From Linanthus parryae (taxonomy: Eukaryota > Streptophyta > Magnoliopsida > Ericales > Polemoniaceae), in assembly GCA_023055425.1 (NCBI GenBank), contig JALGPY010000009.1, forward strand, positions 31,787,275 through 31,851,274: a stretch of DNA of 64,000 nucleotides, given 5' to 3'. The notes beneath the pieces are model-generated. The model was not told the DNA's origin and searched no databases. It worked only from the letters and a program-made list of their open reading frames with translations. Positions 45,745-57,368 of the stretch are shown in pieces; the first letter of the stretch is position 1, and every line of letters begins with the position of its first letter. The position numbers and the translations under genes are program-made.

Positions 45745-47000
45745 AATCCCTCGAAGGGCACATAGCTAGCCTTAGCATTACTAATAAATTTTGAAGATTA
45801 AGTTAGCTTTCTTACCCATTACCCTTTGTGCAACACATTACACAATCTTAAGGAATTCATTGACATGCAAGGAAATATTGGTATTCTTAAAAATATAATG
45901 CATCTTTAAACCAAAAGCCCTCAAATCCTTAAGTTGTGTAATTCTTTTCTTCCCCTTATTGAATACATGATAATATACTGTCGCTAAACTCTTAGATACC
46001 TATACAATATTTCTAATTTTCATTTTTTGTTTTGATCTAAAGCATTGACGACAAGAAAATTCCCGGATGCATGACCACATCCACGAGAAAGGAGGAAAGT
46101 TAGGGAGAATTTGAGAGTATATCCCATTAAAAATAGTGATTTTTGGGGGTAAGTTCAGCTTTAATCTTTCGTATGTTCTCTCATAATCGGTAATTAACAA
46201 GATAAGTGGGCTTCATATGCAATTTTTTGTTAGAAACAACTTAAACATTTATCTCAGGGAAAAGTTTCCAAAAGAATCGACTAATTCGATGTATCGATCT
46301 GCATGTGATTGCATAGCATTTATGTGTTTATGCTATCGTTGGTTCTTGAAGGGCATGTAGCTAGCCTTAGCATCACTTATAAAATTTGAAGATTTATGTT
46401 AGCTTTCTTACCCATTACCCTTTTTGCAAAACATTACACAATCTTAAGGAATTTGTTGACATGCAAGGAAATATTTGTGTTCTTAAAATAATGTATATTA
46501 AAACCAAAAGCCCTTAAATCCTTGAGTTGTGTACTTCTTTTCTTCCCCTTATTAAATACATGATAATATACTGTCGCTAAACTCTTAGATATCTATACAA
46601 TATTTCTAATTTTATTTTATTTTGATCTAAACCATTGACGACAAGAAAGTTCCCGAATAAATGACCACATCCACGAGAAAGGAGGAAAGTTGGGGAGAAT
46701 TTGAGAGCATGAGTGAGGCCCCCAGCTCTTAGTATATCCCATTAAAAATAGTGGTATTTTCGGGGGTAAGTTCAGCTTTAATCTTTCACGATTTTCGGGG
46801 GTAAGTTCAGCTTTAATCTCATCATCGGTAATTAACAAGATAAGTGGGCTTCATATGCAATTCTTTGTTAGAAACAACTTAAGCATTGATCTCAGGAAAA
46901 AGTTTCCAAATGAATCGACTAAATTGATGTATCGATCTGCATGTGATTGCATAGCATTTATCTGTTTCTGCTATCGTGGATTCTTGATAATACAGTGGGC
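45745..47000. repeat. Tandem duplication 2 in Helitron 1 (about 600 bp each)
   Basis: The unit starting 'gaagggcacatagctagcc' (about 45753) is repeated from about 46347 ('gaagggcatgtagctagcc'). Both contain 'cttacccattaccctttttgc', 'actgtcgctaaactcttag', 'gaccacatccacgagaaagg' and 'tgtatcgatctgcatgtg'. Origin unknown. Confidence 0.8.
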
Positions 47001-48303
47001 AAACAAGACACTTAATTTAGGATTTTGGGTCATATTAGCCGTTACTTTTCATGTAATTTCTATTAGGAGTTGGTCATATGGGAAGATGGTGCAGTGATTT
47101 GATCGGTTTTTTACCTTTTTGGTAGGGAGATTTGAAAAAAAATTACCATGTCAATAAAGCAATCTGAAAGAAATTACGAACATCTAAGAAATTGGGTTTT
47201 GTTCACAGTAACTCATGTTCTCAGCGGATATTGGAAAGTGAGCGAATGTCAGTTTGTAAGAGAACTGTGATGCATCTCTGCTTCCTTTAATTTTCCTTAT
47301 ATGTTATGTTCAAAACATGATCGTAATCACATGTGCGTTTCCATGAAATCAAGTTTCTGACTTCCTACTTTACTTCTAATTATAGAACAAAATAATGTAT
47401 GAAGAGTATGACTAAAATCTCTGTTTATACTTTAAGTAGATGTTTACCATCTCTCATAGATTGGCAGCTTAGAGAATATTTGAAAATTTGAGTTCTTATC
47501 CAGAAAAGCAACACTTCATAGGGGTATATACTTGGGGCAAAACACACTGGCAAATAAACATCGTAAATTTATGCCTATGATTATGTTTTCCAGATTCAAC
47601 TGAGTACGTACACGATATAACTTAAAGTATGAATACAAAATTTGGGTATGTTTGAAACTACCCCTGATATAAGTACGATTACATTATACTTTTTTTCCGA
47701 AAGAATTGAAAGAAAAAGTTTATAATGCAAGAATATGGATTCTTAGAGAAGCGTTGGCACAGTTTCTAAGTTCTGTGCAAATTGAGTTGTCAAAGAAACA
47801 CAATATCAATTTCTAACATCCAAATTAGTTATTATCTCATTTCATTATTCCATCAGAAGATCAAATATTTTCCAGAATTTAAAAAGAAAAACAACTAATT
47901 TTCGGAGAGAGGACGTGACCATTTCGGTGGGTACACGTTCTTTCAGAAAGACATGAAAAGAACACCATTATTAAGTTAAGAGCTAAGGAAGTATTGAAAT
48001 ATACGCATAAAATAACAGGCTATATTACTATACCATCCTCAAAGAGATCATCAACAAAAATACATGAATCTTTCAGAAACTGAGAACCTTTGAAACTTTG
48101 TGACAAACCAACAACGATATGTCGCCCACAAATTGGCACCAGGGTGCTTCGTTGAATTTCTATATCTATAACTTAAGCAACTGAACAATATGTGAGAATA
48201 CACTCTTTGTGGATGAACATCACGTACACCTTACCCAGATAATTTTCAGCCACACAATCGCAATATATTTCACAATAAATTATATACGAATACAACTACG
48301 GCC
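47001..48303. other. Right-hand interior of Helitron 1
   Basis: About 1.3 kb AT-rich sequence without a convincing frame or recognisable repeat. Confidence 0.55.
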
Positions 48304-48423
48304 CGCGCATGCGCGCGAGGTCACGCCTAGTATAATTAATACTCCTTTAATATCAATACACCCTATAATACTGTAGGGCACCCTGTACCCCAATTTTCAA
48401 TCCCGACACCAAACGTGCCCTTA

Positions 48424-48789
48424 GAGTATAAATGAAAAAAAATGCTCATCTTCGGTGTTTTGCAGTAATTAGTAAACTACAATTGCTAGCTTAACATGTT
48501 TACCATAACAAACGTGGTCCACAATTTTCTCACTCCATACGCAATGTCAAATGATTGGTTCCCAAACTTGCTTTACGTATCCATAAATTAAACCAATGGT
48601 TGAGATCAATACCATCTTACGATTGAAAAGACATTTCAGACTCTCGAAAACTCACCGTCTTAATTTGTTATATAGATGTTCATCAGTCCATGCGAGGTTC
48701 ATGCTCAGTAATGTCACAGATAGAGACAGATGGCATCAAAAGATAGAAAAACAGATTTTTGACTATTAATCATTAAGACCAAGAGAAAT
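48424..48789. other. 3' flank of F-box E
   Basis: Matches 62159-62515 in S2. Holds 'tatagatgttcatcagtcc' (about 48671), which also occurs next to the MITE and mariner insertions at 16330 and is probably the unoccupied form of that site. No gene seen. Confidence 0.6.
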
Positions 48790-49206
48790 TTACCAACTCT
48801 TAGAATTACAAAATAAGGTTGTAACACAGGGGTAACAGAGAGGTTGGAGATGAGGTGGTGGGAAGCGTCTGTCACGAAGAATTATGTAGCTTTGAGTGGT
48901 CGGGTAACAATCAATATAGTAAGAACTTGAATTTGTCTCATCCTGGCACAACAATAACCCATTACACGATTCTAGGATAGTAGGATTGAAGGACATCAAG
49001 GACGGAAAGTTCTTGATGACTTGAAAAGTTTGGGTGGGAAGGAGAATATGACTGGCGATCCCTCAAATATAGAGAAGAGCTGCAGCTATTTGGACTGCGA
49101 CGAGTGTGCGCGGAAGTCAGAGATTAGATTGAGCCATTTCTTGGACACCGATTTGAATATAATGAGTGATTTTGCTGGCAGATCTGTTAACAGAATCTAT
49201 GGATAA
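48790..49206 (-). pseudogene. F-box E pseudogene (S1)
   Basis: Minus strand, in pieces: a worn F-box, LTDLPAKSLIIFKSVSKKWL then NLISDFRAHSSQSK, followed by a stop; then FNPTILESCNGLLLCQDETN and YYIDCYPTTQSYIIL. The CNGLLLC and NPTTxSY-like motifs are the start of the F-box-associated domain. About 40 residues between them are compressed and the C-terminal two thirds are missing. A distinct paralogue from B and C/D. Not functional. Confidence 0.85.
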
Positions 49207-49271
49207 CAGGTCTTCATTGCTTATTAACTATCTCAGACGCAGAGACCCCCCCTAGCACAGGTATTGAGAGA

Positions 49272-49495
49272 TACTTGGTATGTTTATTCTTAGTTCGACT
49301 TATTCATGTCACTTTGACCAGATGATTAAAATAACAAAATCATACAACTTTTTTTGTAATTTTTTCATGGAATTGTAGTATCAAAATGATTACCAAATTC
49401 TTGTATCGTATTGCTAATTAAATCACCGGGTCAAAGCGACCCGGTGAATACAGTAAAACTCAAACTAAGAAGAAACGGAAGAAACAGAGGAAGTA
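49272..49495. mobile_element. Stowaway-like MITE, copy 3 (S1)
   Basis: 224 bp between TACTTGGTATGTTTATTC and ...GAAACAGAGGAAGTA, with the inner arms 'gtcactttgaccagatgat' and 'atcaccgggtcaaagcgac'. Present in both duplicates, so it predates the duplication. Confidence 0.82.
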
Positions 49496-50522
49496 GTGCA
49501 GGCCTCATGACGGACAAAACTCCTGGACATCTAGGCCATGTTTGGATCCATTTACTATGCAGAATCCAGAATTCATAGGAGTGAATCCAACAAGGTGTCG
49601 ACTTTACAGAAAGAACCTACGTACATTGCACAAAGTACACAATGATTATAAAATGGAAAATTAAGAAAATTTGTCAAAGACATGTTCATGTATATGATGC
49701 ATCTGTTGTATAAAAATTGCAAAATGCTATTTTCGTGTTTAAATTTAAATTGTGTTGTTCAAAATAGTTGTGACTTTTAACAAAAGTTGTGTCTTTTTGT
49801 AGTGTCTTTTCATAGGTGCTTCAAGCACCATTTCACTTCTATAAATACAAGTAGTCATTGGGTGGCAAAATATGTTTTTTCAGTTTATGTCTCTCTTCTC
49901 AATTCACTGGTTTCTTTTCCGGGTTGAGTTCTAATTTAGGAGAAGACAAGAAGTGCAATTTTGCTTCTTCTCCACCGCGGTAGGCATTGTATCGGTGGGT
50001 AGCATTTCCGTTCAGCCCATTTGCACCGTATAGTGGGGGAAATTACTATCCTAAATATAGGTCCTAGACCGCTTTAGCCTACACCAAAATCTCCTCATCT
50101 CCTTCTAAATCGATAAGTTCTTCTATCTCTTTTTCTCGTTCTTCTCTATTGATTTTGAGTTTTTCCTTTCATCTTTTTTGATACTAACCATAATTCTGAA
50201 ATTGTTTGTGTTACGTGAATTTTCCACAACAATTTTAGGATAGTAAATTGTCTCTTCACGAAAAGATATGACTGGTGAAGCACAATTTCAGAATATATAT
50301 ATTGATTGATGATGATCAGTGATCACTGCCGCCTTCCAAAAGTTATCATGGAGTTGATATTCTTTTTATGGGAAAAAAGTGTTCATAATTCATCTTGAGA
50401 GTACAGGAACTCTCAAGGTGAGAATTGGCATTTTGTCGGTGTGCTTCATTTCGGCGAAGATAAGAACAAAGCTTCGATATTTGTTGCAAAATCATTTCTG
50501 GAGGTCGGGTATTGAAAACTGC
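49496..50522. other. End of S1 and spacer before S2
   Basis: Up to 49703 this matches 63213-63420. From 49704 to 50522 the sequence is unique in the window. It holds a TATA-like 'ctataaatac' near 49840 and CT-rich tracts, but no frame with a recognisable domain. It may be an LTR fragment; I cannot show it. Confidence 0.5.
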
Positions 50523-50724
50523 ATAATATCCATTCAACAATTTCCATTCAACAATGTTTATGCAAACCGACCGAACCAAACCGTAGTTTTTCGGTTTGGT
50601 TTGGTTCGGTTCGGTTCATCCTTTCAAATGGTTTGGTTTAGTTACAAAATTAGTAAACCGATGATTTTGATTTGGTTTATGGTTTTTGCACAAATCGCAC
50701 TGAACCGGATCACTTACACCCCTA
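50523..50724. mobile_element. Truncated hAT-type MITE (S2)
   Basis: Right-hand end of the MITE at 22667-23239, ending CTTACACCCCTA, followed by GTCATGAG (GTCACGAG in S1). The left part is missing because the duplication starts inside the element. Confidence 0.85.
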
Positions 50725-50885
50725 GTCATGAGTTTTGATTTCCAGATGATGTAATTGCTTCCATCAAAACAAATTTGAACTACAAAATTAAAGTTTCAAA
50801 TAAAGAACTTGAAGCCGTAGACGCCATTAGAAACCAAAGAACTCAGAAATTGGAACACAAGAATCGGGGAAGAACGCCAAAATTA
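50725..50885 (-). pseudogene. copia-M gag start (S2)
   Basis: Counterpart of 23240-23400. ATG at about 50825-50827 and the same frame-shifted gag head (FDGSNYIIWKSKL). Confidence 0.75.
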
Positions 50886-52668
50886 TGTTATGATTTGGGC
50901 AGACTTCAAGAACGATGATAAACGACGAAACAAGAACACAAGATATAACGAGGTTCACTAGCGATGAGCTAGCTTCCTCCACAACCAAAAAACCCCTTTT
51001 ATTGGAGAGAAACACCACGAATACAACCCTCACAATGTAAAGCACGACCTATAGCCTTCATATAGGCCTACTATACAGCTTGTGCCCCAAGAAATACCAA
51101 ATCCAATATAAACGAACAAGAAAACAACTTTTGGCCGCTTCCAGGATTCTCTTTGCACGAAGACCTTCGCACGACGGCCTGTGCTTCTTCGCATGAACAG
51201 TCTGATGGCATTGCTTGTTCTCTTCGTCTCGTGCTCCTCCGTTTGGTCTGTTTCTTGCCCCACTTCGTCGCCAAGTCCTCGCCAAGCCTAATTCTAATCA
51301 AGGCACCCATATATTCCCAAAAAATCTCCACCTTGTCTTTAATCCTCTCATCCACTTGCGCTGAATTAGACGGTTCTGTCCAATAGCCCCAATATCTTAA
51401 GTTGGTCCAACTTCGCCAAGTTTCTACAACGTGTGCCCCCAGCGATGCTCCAAATCCCGTCAAGTTCCTGCAATCGAACCCTATCGATGCTCCAACTACG
51501 GTATTTCGTGCAATCGAATCCCATGTTTGTTGTTCCAACTCCCACCAGTTCCTACAACAAATTTGTTTGTTGTTCCGACTCCCACCGAGTCCCTACAAAA
51601 AACTCCCCAATACGTGTCCCCTTCGCATGCCGTGTCTCTCGTCAGACTCCCCTATTTCACCATCCGCCTCCTCGTCAAGAGCATTGATTCCCCCTTGCCC
51701 CCCAACAGGGCTAGATAACTAGATCATCCTCCGAAGTACTCTCTACTTGTAGCCAACCTTGCAGATCTTGAGCTAACCATTCGTCCACCGATCTCTCTTT
51801 TCTCTACCGTTTGAGCAGACGTCATCGTAGCTTCCATTTTCTGCCGTCATCGCGCTGGAACTATGACTTTCTGAATCCCCATACGCAGCCGTGTGCTGCA
51901 TCCCCTTTTGCTGAGACTCAAACTCAGCGGTTGTGGTTGTAGAAGCCCCCTCTTTATCTTCCACCAATGGCAACCACATGCCTTGCCGCTTCAACAAAGC
52001 ACATACCTTGATATGCTATAAGCTGAAGCTTTATCTCGCCGTGAACTTGTAGATCTTGGTCATCCCCTTGGTAATCTTCTTTACAACTCCTAGTCCAGAT
52101 CCGTAACCTCCGAATGAGTGCTCCATCTTGATCGCCAAACCGTAGCTATGAATCTCACGGATTGTGAAACCCTGGCTCTTTAGCTCCACCTTGATCTTGG
52201 AACTCCACAACCTAAGATCTAATACCATTTTGTTATGATCTGGGCAGAGCTCAAGAACGATGCTAAACGACGAATTAAGAACACAAGATGTAACGTGGTT
52301 CACTAGCAGTGAGTTAGCTACCTCCATGACCCGAAAACATCTTTTATTGGAGAGAAACACCATGAATTCAACCCAGATAATGTAAAGCACGACCTATAGC
52401 TTTTATATAGGCCTACGATACAGCTTGTGCCCAAAGAAATACCAAAATCGAGCTAAACGAACAAGGAAATAACTTTTGGCCGCCTCCACGATTCTCTTTC
52501 GCACAAATAGTCTTCGCACGAAGGTCCGTGCTTCTTCGCACGAACAGTCTGATGCCACTGATTGTTCTCTTCATCTCGTGCTCCTCCGTTTGGTCCGTTT
52601 CTTGCCCCGCTTTGTCGCCAACTCCTCGCCAAGCCTAAGTTCATTCAAGTCACCTCTAGATTCCAACA
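50886..52668 (-). mobile_element. Element X (S2 copy), TSD AATTA
   Basis: 1783 bp, same structure as 23401-25194. LTRs at 50886 to about 51322 and 52231-52668; AATTA at 50881-50885 and 52669-52673. The primer-binding site after the 5' LTR is better kept here (TGGTATTAGATC near 52213). The interior carries the same broken Gag-like piece. Confidence 0.85.
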
Positions 52669-52924
52669 AATTACTTAGGATCCAGAGCGATTAGCCTTGA
52701 TTAGACTCTGATACCATGTTGAAGAATCAGGAATTGGCCGAAGAAATGAAGAAATTTAGATGAAGAAAATGATTTTCATTAAAGAGATGTTTATACAATG
52801 ATAAAGAAGAGGAAAAGGGAGTTATGGTTGTTACTAGTATTCAGAAACTACACCTAGCTCCGTGTTCTCACTTTTCACAATATTACAAGTACCTCCCATT
52901 TTTAAATTGTTTAACTGTTTAACA
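52669..52924 (-). repeat. copia-M 5' LTR and primer-binding site (S2)
   Basis: LTR 52717-52924 (208 bp) and, on the minus strand directly after it, TGGTATCAGAGTC (52704-52716), less worn than in S1. Confidence 0.8.
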
Positions 52925-53330
52925 ATTGACAACACGTCGAACCCACAATTCGTAAGGTATCATCCATATTAGGGACATTTGACAAGACAATAATCCTTTG
53001 AGATTCGATGTATACTTTGCAACCCACCTGCACTGGTCACGGCCCATCTCAAGAACTTTCCAGAAATTGAATAAGAAATAATCCGCCTTAAAACGACTAC
53101 TCTCATCTCCCTCAAGGGTCAAACCAAATGTGATAACATTCTCACTGACCCAGTGAATTGCACCATTTCAAAAGGCGGTGTAGCTTTGAGTGGTTCGGGT
53201 TACAAACAATGTAAGAAGTTGAATTTGTCTCATACTGTTACAACAGTAACCCGTTACACTAGTCTGGGATTATTATATTTTGAGGATCTTGAAAGACATT
53301 AGGAAGGAAAGTTTTGGGTGACTCGAAGAA
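52925..53330 (-). pseudogene. F-box B remnant (S2)
   Basis: Counterpart of 25450-25855 with the same stops and gaps. Its upstream edge is the insertion point of Helitron 2. Confidence 0.85.
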
Positions 53331-53449
53331 TCTTTACTATTTAAAAGTTTGTAGGGGTTATAGTGATGCCTAAGTTCCTAACGTTGATTACCTAAAATAC
53401 CCTTATAAAAAAATCGGCTCCTAATATCTTACAATAATTCGGGTTTCAC

Positions 53450-54600
53450 TAGCACAGAAACCCTAGCTAACATCAACGTGTTCGTTTTCTCTCTCTCTGT
53501 TCCAATTTGTTCGCAGTTTGTTTCTTCACTAGCTGCCGTCGATCTCGCTCCAGAATAAGAAAGGTTTGAATCTCCTCTCATCTTTCACTCTACAAAGCTG
53601 TCCAGTGAATTTTCCTTGACGTTTGTTCCTTTGTCGGATTTATGTTGTAATCGGAGTTTGATTTCTAATACATACCCATCCTGTGGCACAAGAGATGAGG
53701 AAGAACTGGCATATCACACACTGGATCCGCCCCTGAAACGGCAACCCCTTCAGATAAAGCCACTGGAGTGGTACGGAGCTTAGATCATGAGGTTTGTGGT
53801 GGAGTTTAAACTCTTGAATACATGTTTGTGAATTTCTAATAGAACGTGAAGCCACTGGAGTGGTACGAAGCTTAGATCATGAGGTTTTTGTGGTAGATTG
53901 TTTCTCTAATATCCAAGTTTTTTTGTGAGACTATTGTAGTTCATATATTTGATCGAACTAATCTTTACTTGTTGAAGTACTGCAAATCTTTGAATGTGTT
54001 CCAAAGTTCAGATGTTCAGGAATGTCGCTGTCAAGTGTATGACATATCTTTGCCTCTACTCACAGTACTTCATTTACCTACTGCTTTTGAGATATGTAGT
54101 TGATTGATTTAGTATACTTATACAATCACTGTGGGCATGAATGATGGCAGATCAAGTTCCGCCACTTCGGAATCATTCGAAAATTTGACTCTCGAAGCAG
54201 ACGAAACGTTTGAGAACATACTTTTTCAGATACGCGTCGTTGTTTTGGATTGATGTGGAAGCAAACGACACCTTTGAGAACATGCTTATTCAAATATGCA
54301 AGCAGTAAGTTCCAGATATCACCCTCTCTACTTTGATGATTATACCAGCCATATTTTTTTACAGAATTTGGTCCACTGATATGGTTCTATGATTTTTTTG
54401 GCAATATGTTTTCAGATAACGATTCTTTGATATTGCCCTCTAAATCATCGAGCCATCGTGTTTGTACAATCTGGTCATGAAATTCCTTTATAAGAATTGG
54501 CTAATCAGTGAGTAGATTTTATCAGCGGTTCAAACAATTTCCAAGGTGCGTAAATTCGTTATTGATATCTGAAATAATTTTGTTGCCCCATCAGCCAACC
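53450..54600 (+). other. Gene-like segment in Helitron 2
   Basis: Looks like transcribed plant sequence: CT-rich leader at 53487-53600, donor-like 'aaaggtttga' near 53561, a repeated 'aagccactggagtggtacg' (53757 and 53846) and paired 'tttgagaacat' motifs (about 54208 and 54273). An ATG near 54138 opens MNDGRSSSATSESFENLTLE and stops within about 40 codons. It may be a captured gene fragment; source not recognised. Confidence 0.4.
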
Positions 54601-54914
54601 TGTGTGCAATTTTTGAGGGTTTTGGTCACAATCGTGTCATTATTATTGGGTCCCATGAAAAATTCGTGATATTTCCCTTAACCGAATACTGAAGGTACGA
54701 TTATTCACAATTTTTCTCTTCTAAATTTATGAATATGTTTTTTGCAGTTATTGAGCAATCATTTGTTGTTTTGTGTTTGTTTTATATCATTCCATGGGGT
54801 TTACCGTTTCAGGTTTGTGGTTTAATATCGTGATGTGTTATCTGATGTTACTTTCCAACTGTTTGATTAGTTGTCTACTTGAGGATCTAATTGGTAATGG
54901 GACTAAACAATAGC

Positions 54915-54962
54915 CATTTAGCTAATGAAAACTCATTTGAATGAGTTTTCATTAGCTAAATG
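54915..54962. other. Perfect 23-bp inverted repeat, 2-base spacer
   Basis: The arm CATTTAGCTAATGAAAACTC plus ATT (54915-54937) is followed by TG and then its exact reverse complement (54940-54962). No transposon ends or target repeats are seen around it. Confidence 0.9.
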
Positions 54963-56188
54963 ACCAAGAATACAGTTCAGTCACACTAAAACTACTTGGT
55001 CAACCTCCAATCCCTGTAATAAAAATTAAAAGATGATGCCCAAACGCATGATAGGTAAGAGAGGAGCCAAGGACTTCTGTGGTAGTAATGCAGGTTATAG
55101 TACTTTGGCATCAAAGTAGTTTCATTTATGTGACAATTTCCTTATAGAAAAAGTATTGATATCCAAATCTCTAAATCATTCCGTGGGGGATAGCCTATTG
55201 AATATAATGGAGACCCCTTCTGTTAATGGATCACAATTTACTGTTGCAACACAATTTGGCCTGCCTTGGAACATATCTCATCTAGAATCAGTGGTAGTTT
55301 GTGTCTTAACTTGGCCATTACATTACCTACCTGCCCCACTTTGGTTTCATTTTTTGAAATCGTGAATCCTTTAGAAATTGGTCGAATAAATCAGCATATT
55401 CGCTTCCAGGAAGTGTAAATTTGAATCTTCTGCATTGCCTCATAACTCATTTTTTTGTATACACTGAAGGTAAATGATTAATATAAGAATTTTGATATGA
55501 CGGTGTAAGGTACCTAAAAATATTAAGATATCTCTTTGAGAGTGCATGAGTGGTTATCTGCCAACTACGACATCCATTTACTAATGAAATTATATCTCTA
55601 ACCACCCCCTAATTTAATTTAACTCTTTCCCCTAAAGCTCTAATCCCCCCATCCAAGTCAAGCGGGAAAATGTTAGGGCAATTGTGTTTAGAATTTGAGA
55701 GTTTTGTCCATGTCTCATTTACTTTTATATATCCTTTAAATTTTGGCTGAATACATGTCTCTTAACAGGATTTAAGCAATGGTTACTACACAATCTTTTT
55801 AATTTTCAAGATGATTCTCCAGATAACAGGTTGTTGCTCTTCTCATGCATTCCATGGACCATATAGGTCTGTAGAAATGAGGAATTTTTTAACAAAATCA
55901 AGTCCATTAAGATTAAGCAAGTCCATTAAGATTAAGCAGGTGGGAATCTTAGATTCAAATTGTGCTCTCTGGTTTACTACAGCTCAAGAGTGGAATTAGC
56001 TACGGAAAATGTAAAGAAAACTAAAAGTAGGCTCCGTTGGTTGTGATCAAGCAGTTAGAGAAACTAAAAATTAATCGTATCAATGAGTTATATGTATCTT
56101 AGTTACTACCGTTTCGAGTCGGCATAAACATAAGGCAGGCGTTGATATTGGTATTGCTTGTTTCTCAGCGTGGGGTTGCCATATTGCA
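54963..56188. other. Interior of Helitron 2, unassigned
   Basis: No supported gene. A 69-codon and a 62-codon frame (55156-55365, 55811-55999) have no recognisable domain. The 16-bp string 'aagtccattaagatta' is duplicated in tandem near 55901-55935. Confidence 0.5.
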
Positions 56189-56451
56189 TACTACCATTGT
56201 TTCTTCCGTATCATCCTGCTTCACTTTTTGTCATTATTCACTTGGTCACTTTGACCCGGTGATTCAATTAGCAAAACGATACAATAATTGATAATGTTTG
56301 CATGATCTTCTATAATAAACTTTACTCTACACCACCATGGAAAAATTGCTTAAAAATTAGATCTTTTTGCTATCTAAATCATCGAGTCAAAGTGACCCAA
56401 TTACGGGTTGAAAAGTCAAATTAGGACTATACAGAAGAAACAAACATAGTA
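56189..56451. mobile_element. Stowaway-like MITE, copy 4
   Basis: 263 bp, ends TACTACCATTGTTTCTTCCG and ...GAAGAAACAAACATAGTA, inner arms 'ggtcactttgacccggtgat' and 'atcgagtcaaagtgaccc'. Lies inside Helitron 2. Confidence 0.85.
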
Positions 56452-57060
56452 TGTAGAAAAATTCATTTTAGCACGTTTCCCTTTTAAAATGAACTTGTGG
56501 CTATTAAGGAGGGATATTTATGGTCAATTACTAATAATTATAAAATAACTTTGATCTAAACTGACTGTATCATGTGGGTATTTCTCAGGTGAAGAAGAGA
56601 TATGAAAACGTAGCAACTATCAAGGACGAGCTTCAAATGCCTGCATGAAGGGTTATCTCAGGCAATTACCGACAATTATGATGTATTTTTTATATCCAAA
56701 ATGACTCTACGATGGCTAAATTCCAAATGATGGACACATCACTATCCTTGACAAGATTGAACTGCTTTCAGGAAGGTTGGACTACGTCGGATTCAGAAAA
56801 TTCTATAACAAGATTCAAATGCTTACAGAAAGGTTGGAATATGTCGGATTCATAAAGTTTACAGAAGTGAAGTATAAAAGTCCTCATCAACTAGATATCA
56901 TAGGGGTTGGCTCAACATGTATATGTTGCAATAGTCATGTTTGTAGAGTGTAGTTGTTGTTATGTTTTGTTGGTACCATGTATGAGACTTAACCTATTTC
57001 AGTTATCTGATAAGTCCTCCTTTTATTTGGATAACAAAATTATCGTATGAATAAATTGAG

Positions 57061-57313
57061 TACTACTTCCTCTGTTTCTTCTCTTTCTTCCAGTTTTCAG
57101 TTTTACCAACCGCTTGACCCGATGATTTGATTAGTAATACGGTGTAATTTTTTGGTAAATTTTCATAGTGTTATACAGTAAACTTTACTCCACAACATCA
57201 TGAAAAATTATCGAAAAATTGCATCGTTTTGCTATCCAAATCACCGGGTCAAAGTGACATGTCTTCGGATGAAAAAGTCAAAACTGGAAGAAAGAGAAGA
57301 AACAGACCAAGTA
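57061..57313. mobile_element. Stowaway-like MITE, copy 5
   Basis: 253 bp, ends TACTACTTCCTCTGTTTCTT and ...AAGAAACAGACCAAGTA, inner arms 'cttgacccgatgatttga' and 'tcaccgggtcaaagtgac'. Lies inside Helitron 2, near its 3' end. Confidence 0.85.
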
Positions 57314-57368
57314 TATAATTTTAGTTAAAAAATCGCGTCTCACGTGCAAAGAACGTGCTACTTACTAG

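Larger units (their letters stand above)
41038..48330 (+). mobile_element. Helitron 1 candidate (7.3 kb, non-autonomous)
   Basis: Inserted between A (41037) and T (48331), with the empty site 'ctctatatataattaatac' in S2 near 62046-62064. It starts TCTCTCT and ends ...GCCTAG. The 12-bp palindrome CGCGCATGCGCG at 48304-48315 lies 15 bases before the end. These are the three marks of Helitrons: 5' TC, 3' hairpin plus CTAG, A|T target. No Rep or helicase coding sequence is visible, so it would depend on another element. Inside are a 1.13-kb Stowaway-like element, two tandem duplications and long AT-rich tracts. The exact 5' base is uncertain because it starts in a microsatellite. Confidence 0.83.
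40827..48420. mobile_element. Tourist-like MITE split by Helitron 1 (S1)
   Basis: Left part 40827-41037, right part 48331-48420. The unbroken copy is 61851-62155 in S2. Ends GGGCATGTTT and AAACGTGCCC with TTA on both sides (40824-40826, 48421-48423), as in PIF/Harbinger-derived Tourist elements. The Helitron candidate sits inside it. Confidence 0.82.
23057..49703. repeat. Segmental duplication copy S1
   Basis: S1 matches S2 (50523-63420) in order and orientation once private insertions are removed. It starts inside the hAT MITE ('taatatccattcaacaatg') and ends at 'atatgatgcatc'. Private to S1: the copia 26687-32393, the gypsy 34263-39919 and the Helitron candidate 41038-48330. About 0.7 kb and 0.15 kb present in S2 (near 60331-61058 and 61580-61730) are missing in S1. 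By eye, identity is about 98-99% over the F-box C/D region. Confidence 0.92.
53331..57368 (+). mobile_element. Helitron 2 (4.0 kb, non-autonomous)
   Basis: Starts TCTTTACTATTTAAAAG and ends ...CTTACTAG, inserted between A (53330) and T (57369). The uninterrupted sequence 'cgaagaatcatcctaaat' stands at 25849-25866 in S1, so both ends are fixed to the base. A short inverted pair CACGT/ACGTG at about 57339-57355 lies 13 bases before the end. There is no Rep or helicase frame. Inside: a stretch like a plant 5' region ('aaaccctagctaac' near 53459, then CT-rich), a 90-bp direct repeat, a perfect hairpin and two Stowaway-like MITEs. Confidence 0.92.

Noticed and set aside
41038..48330. Search for Rep/helicase, RPA or other Helitron genes
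   Set aside because: No frame of useful length or recognisable motif on either strand; treated as non-autonomous.
49704..50522. A possible LTR fragment with TATA-like box between S1 and S2
   Set aside because: No partner LTR, target repeat or primer-binding site found, so not called as an element.
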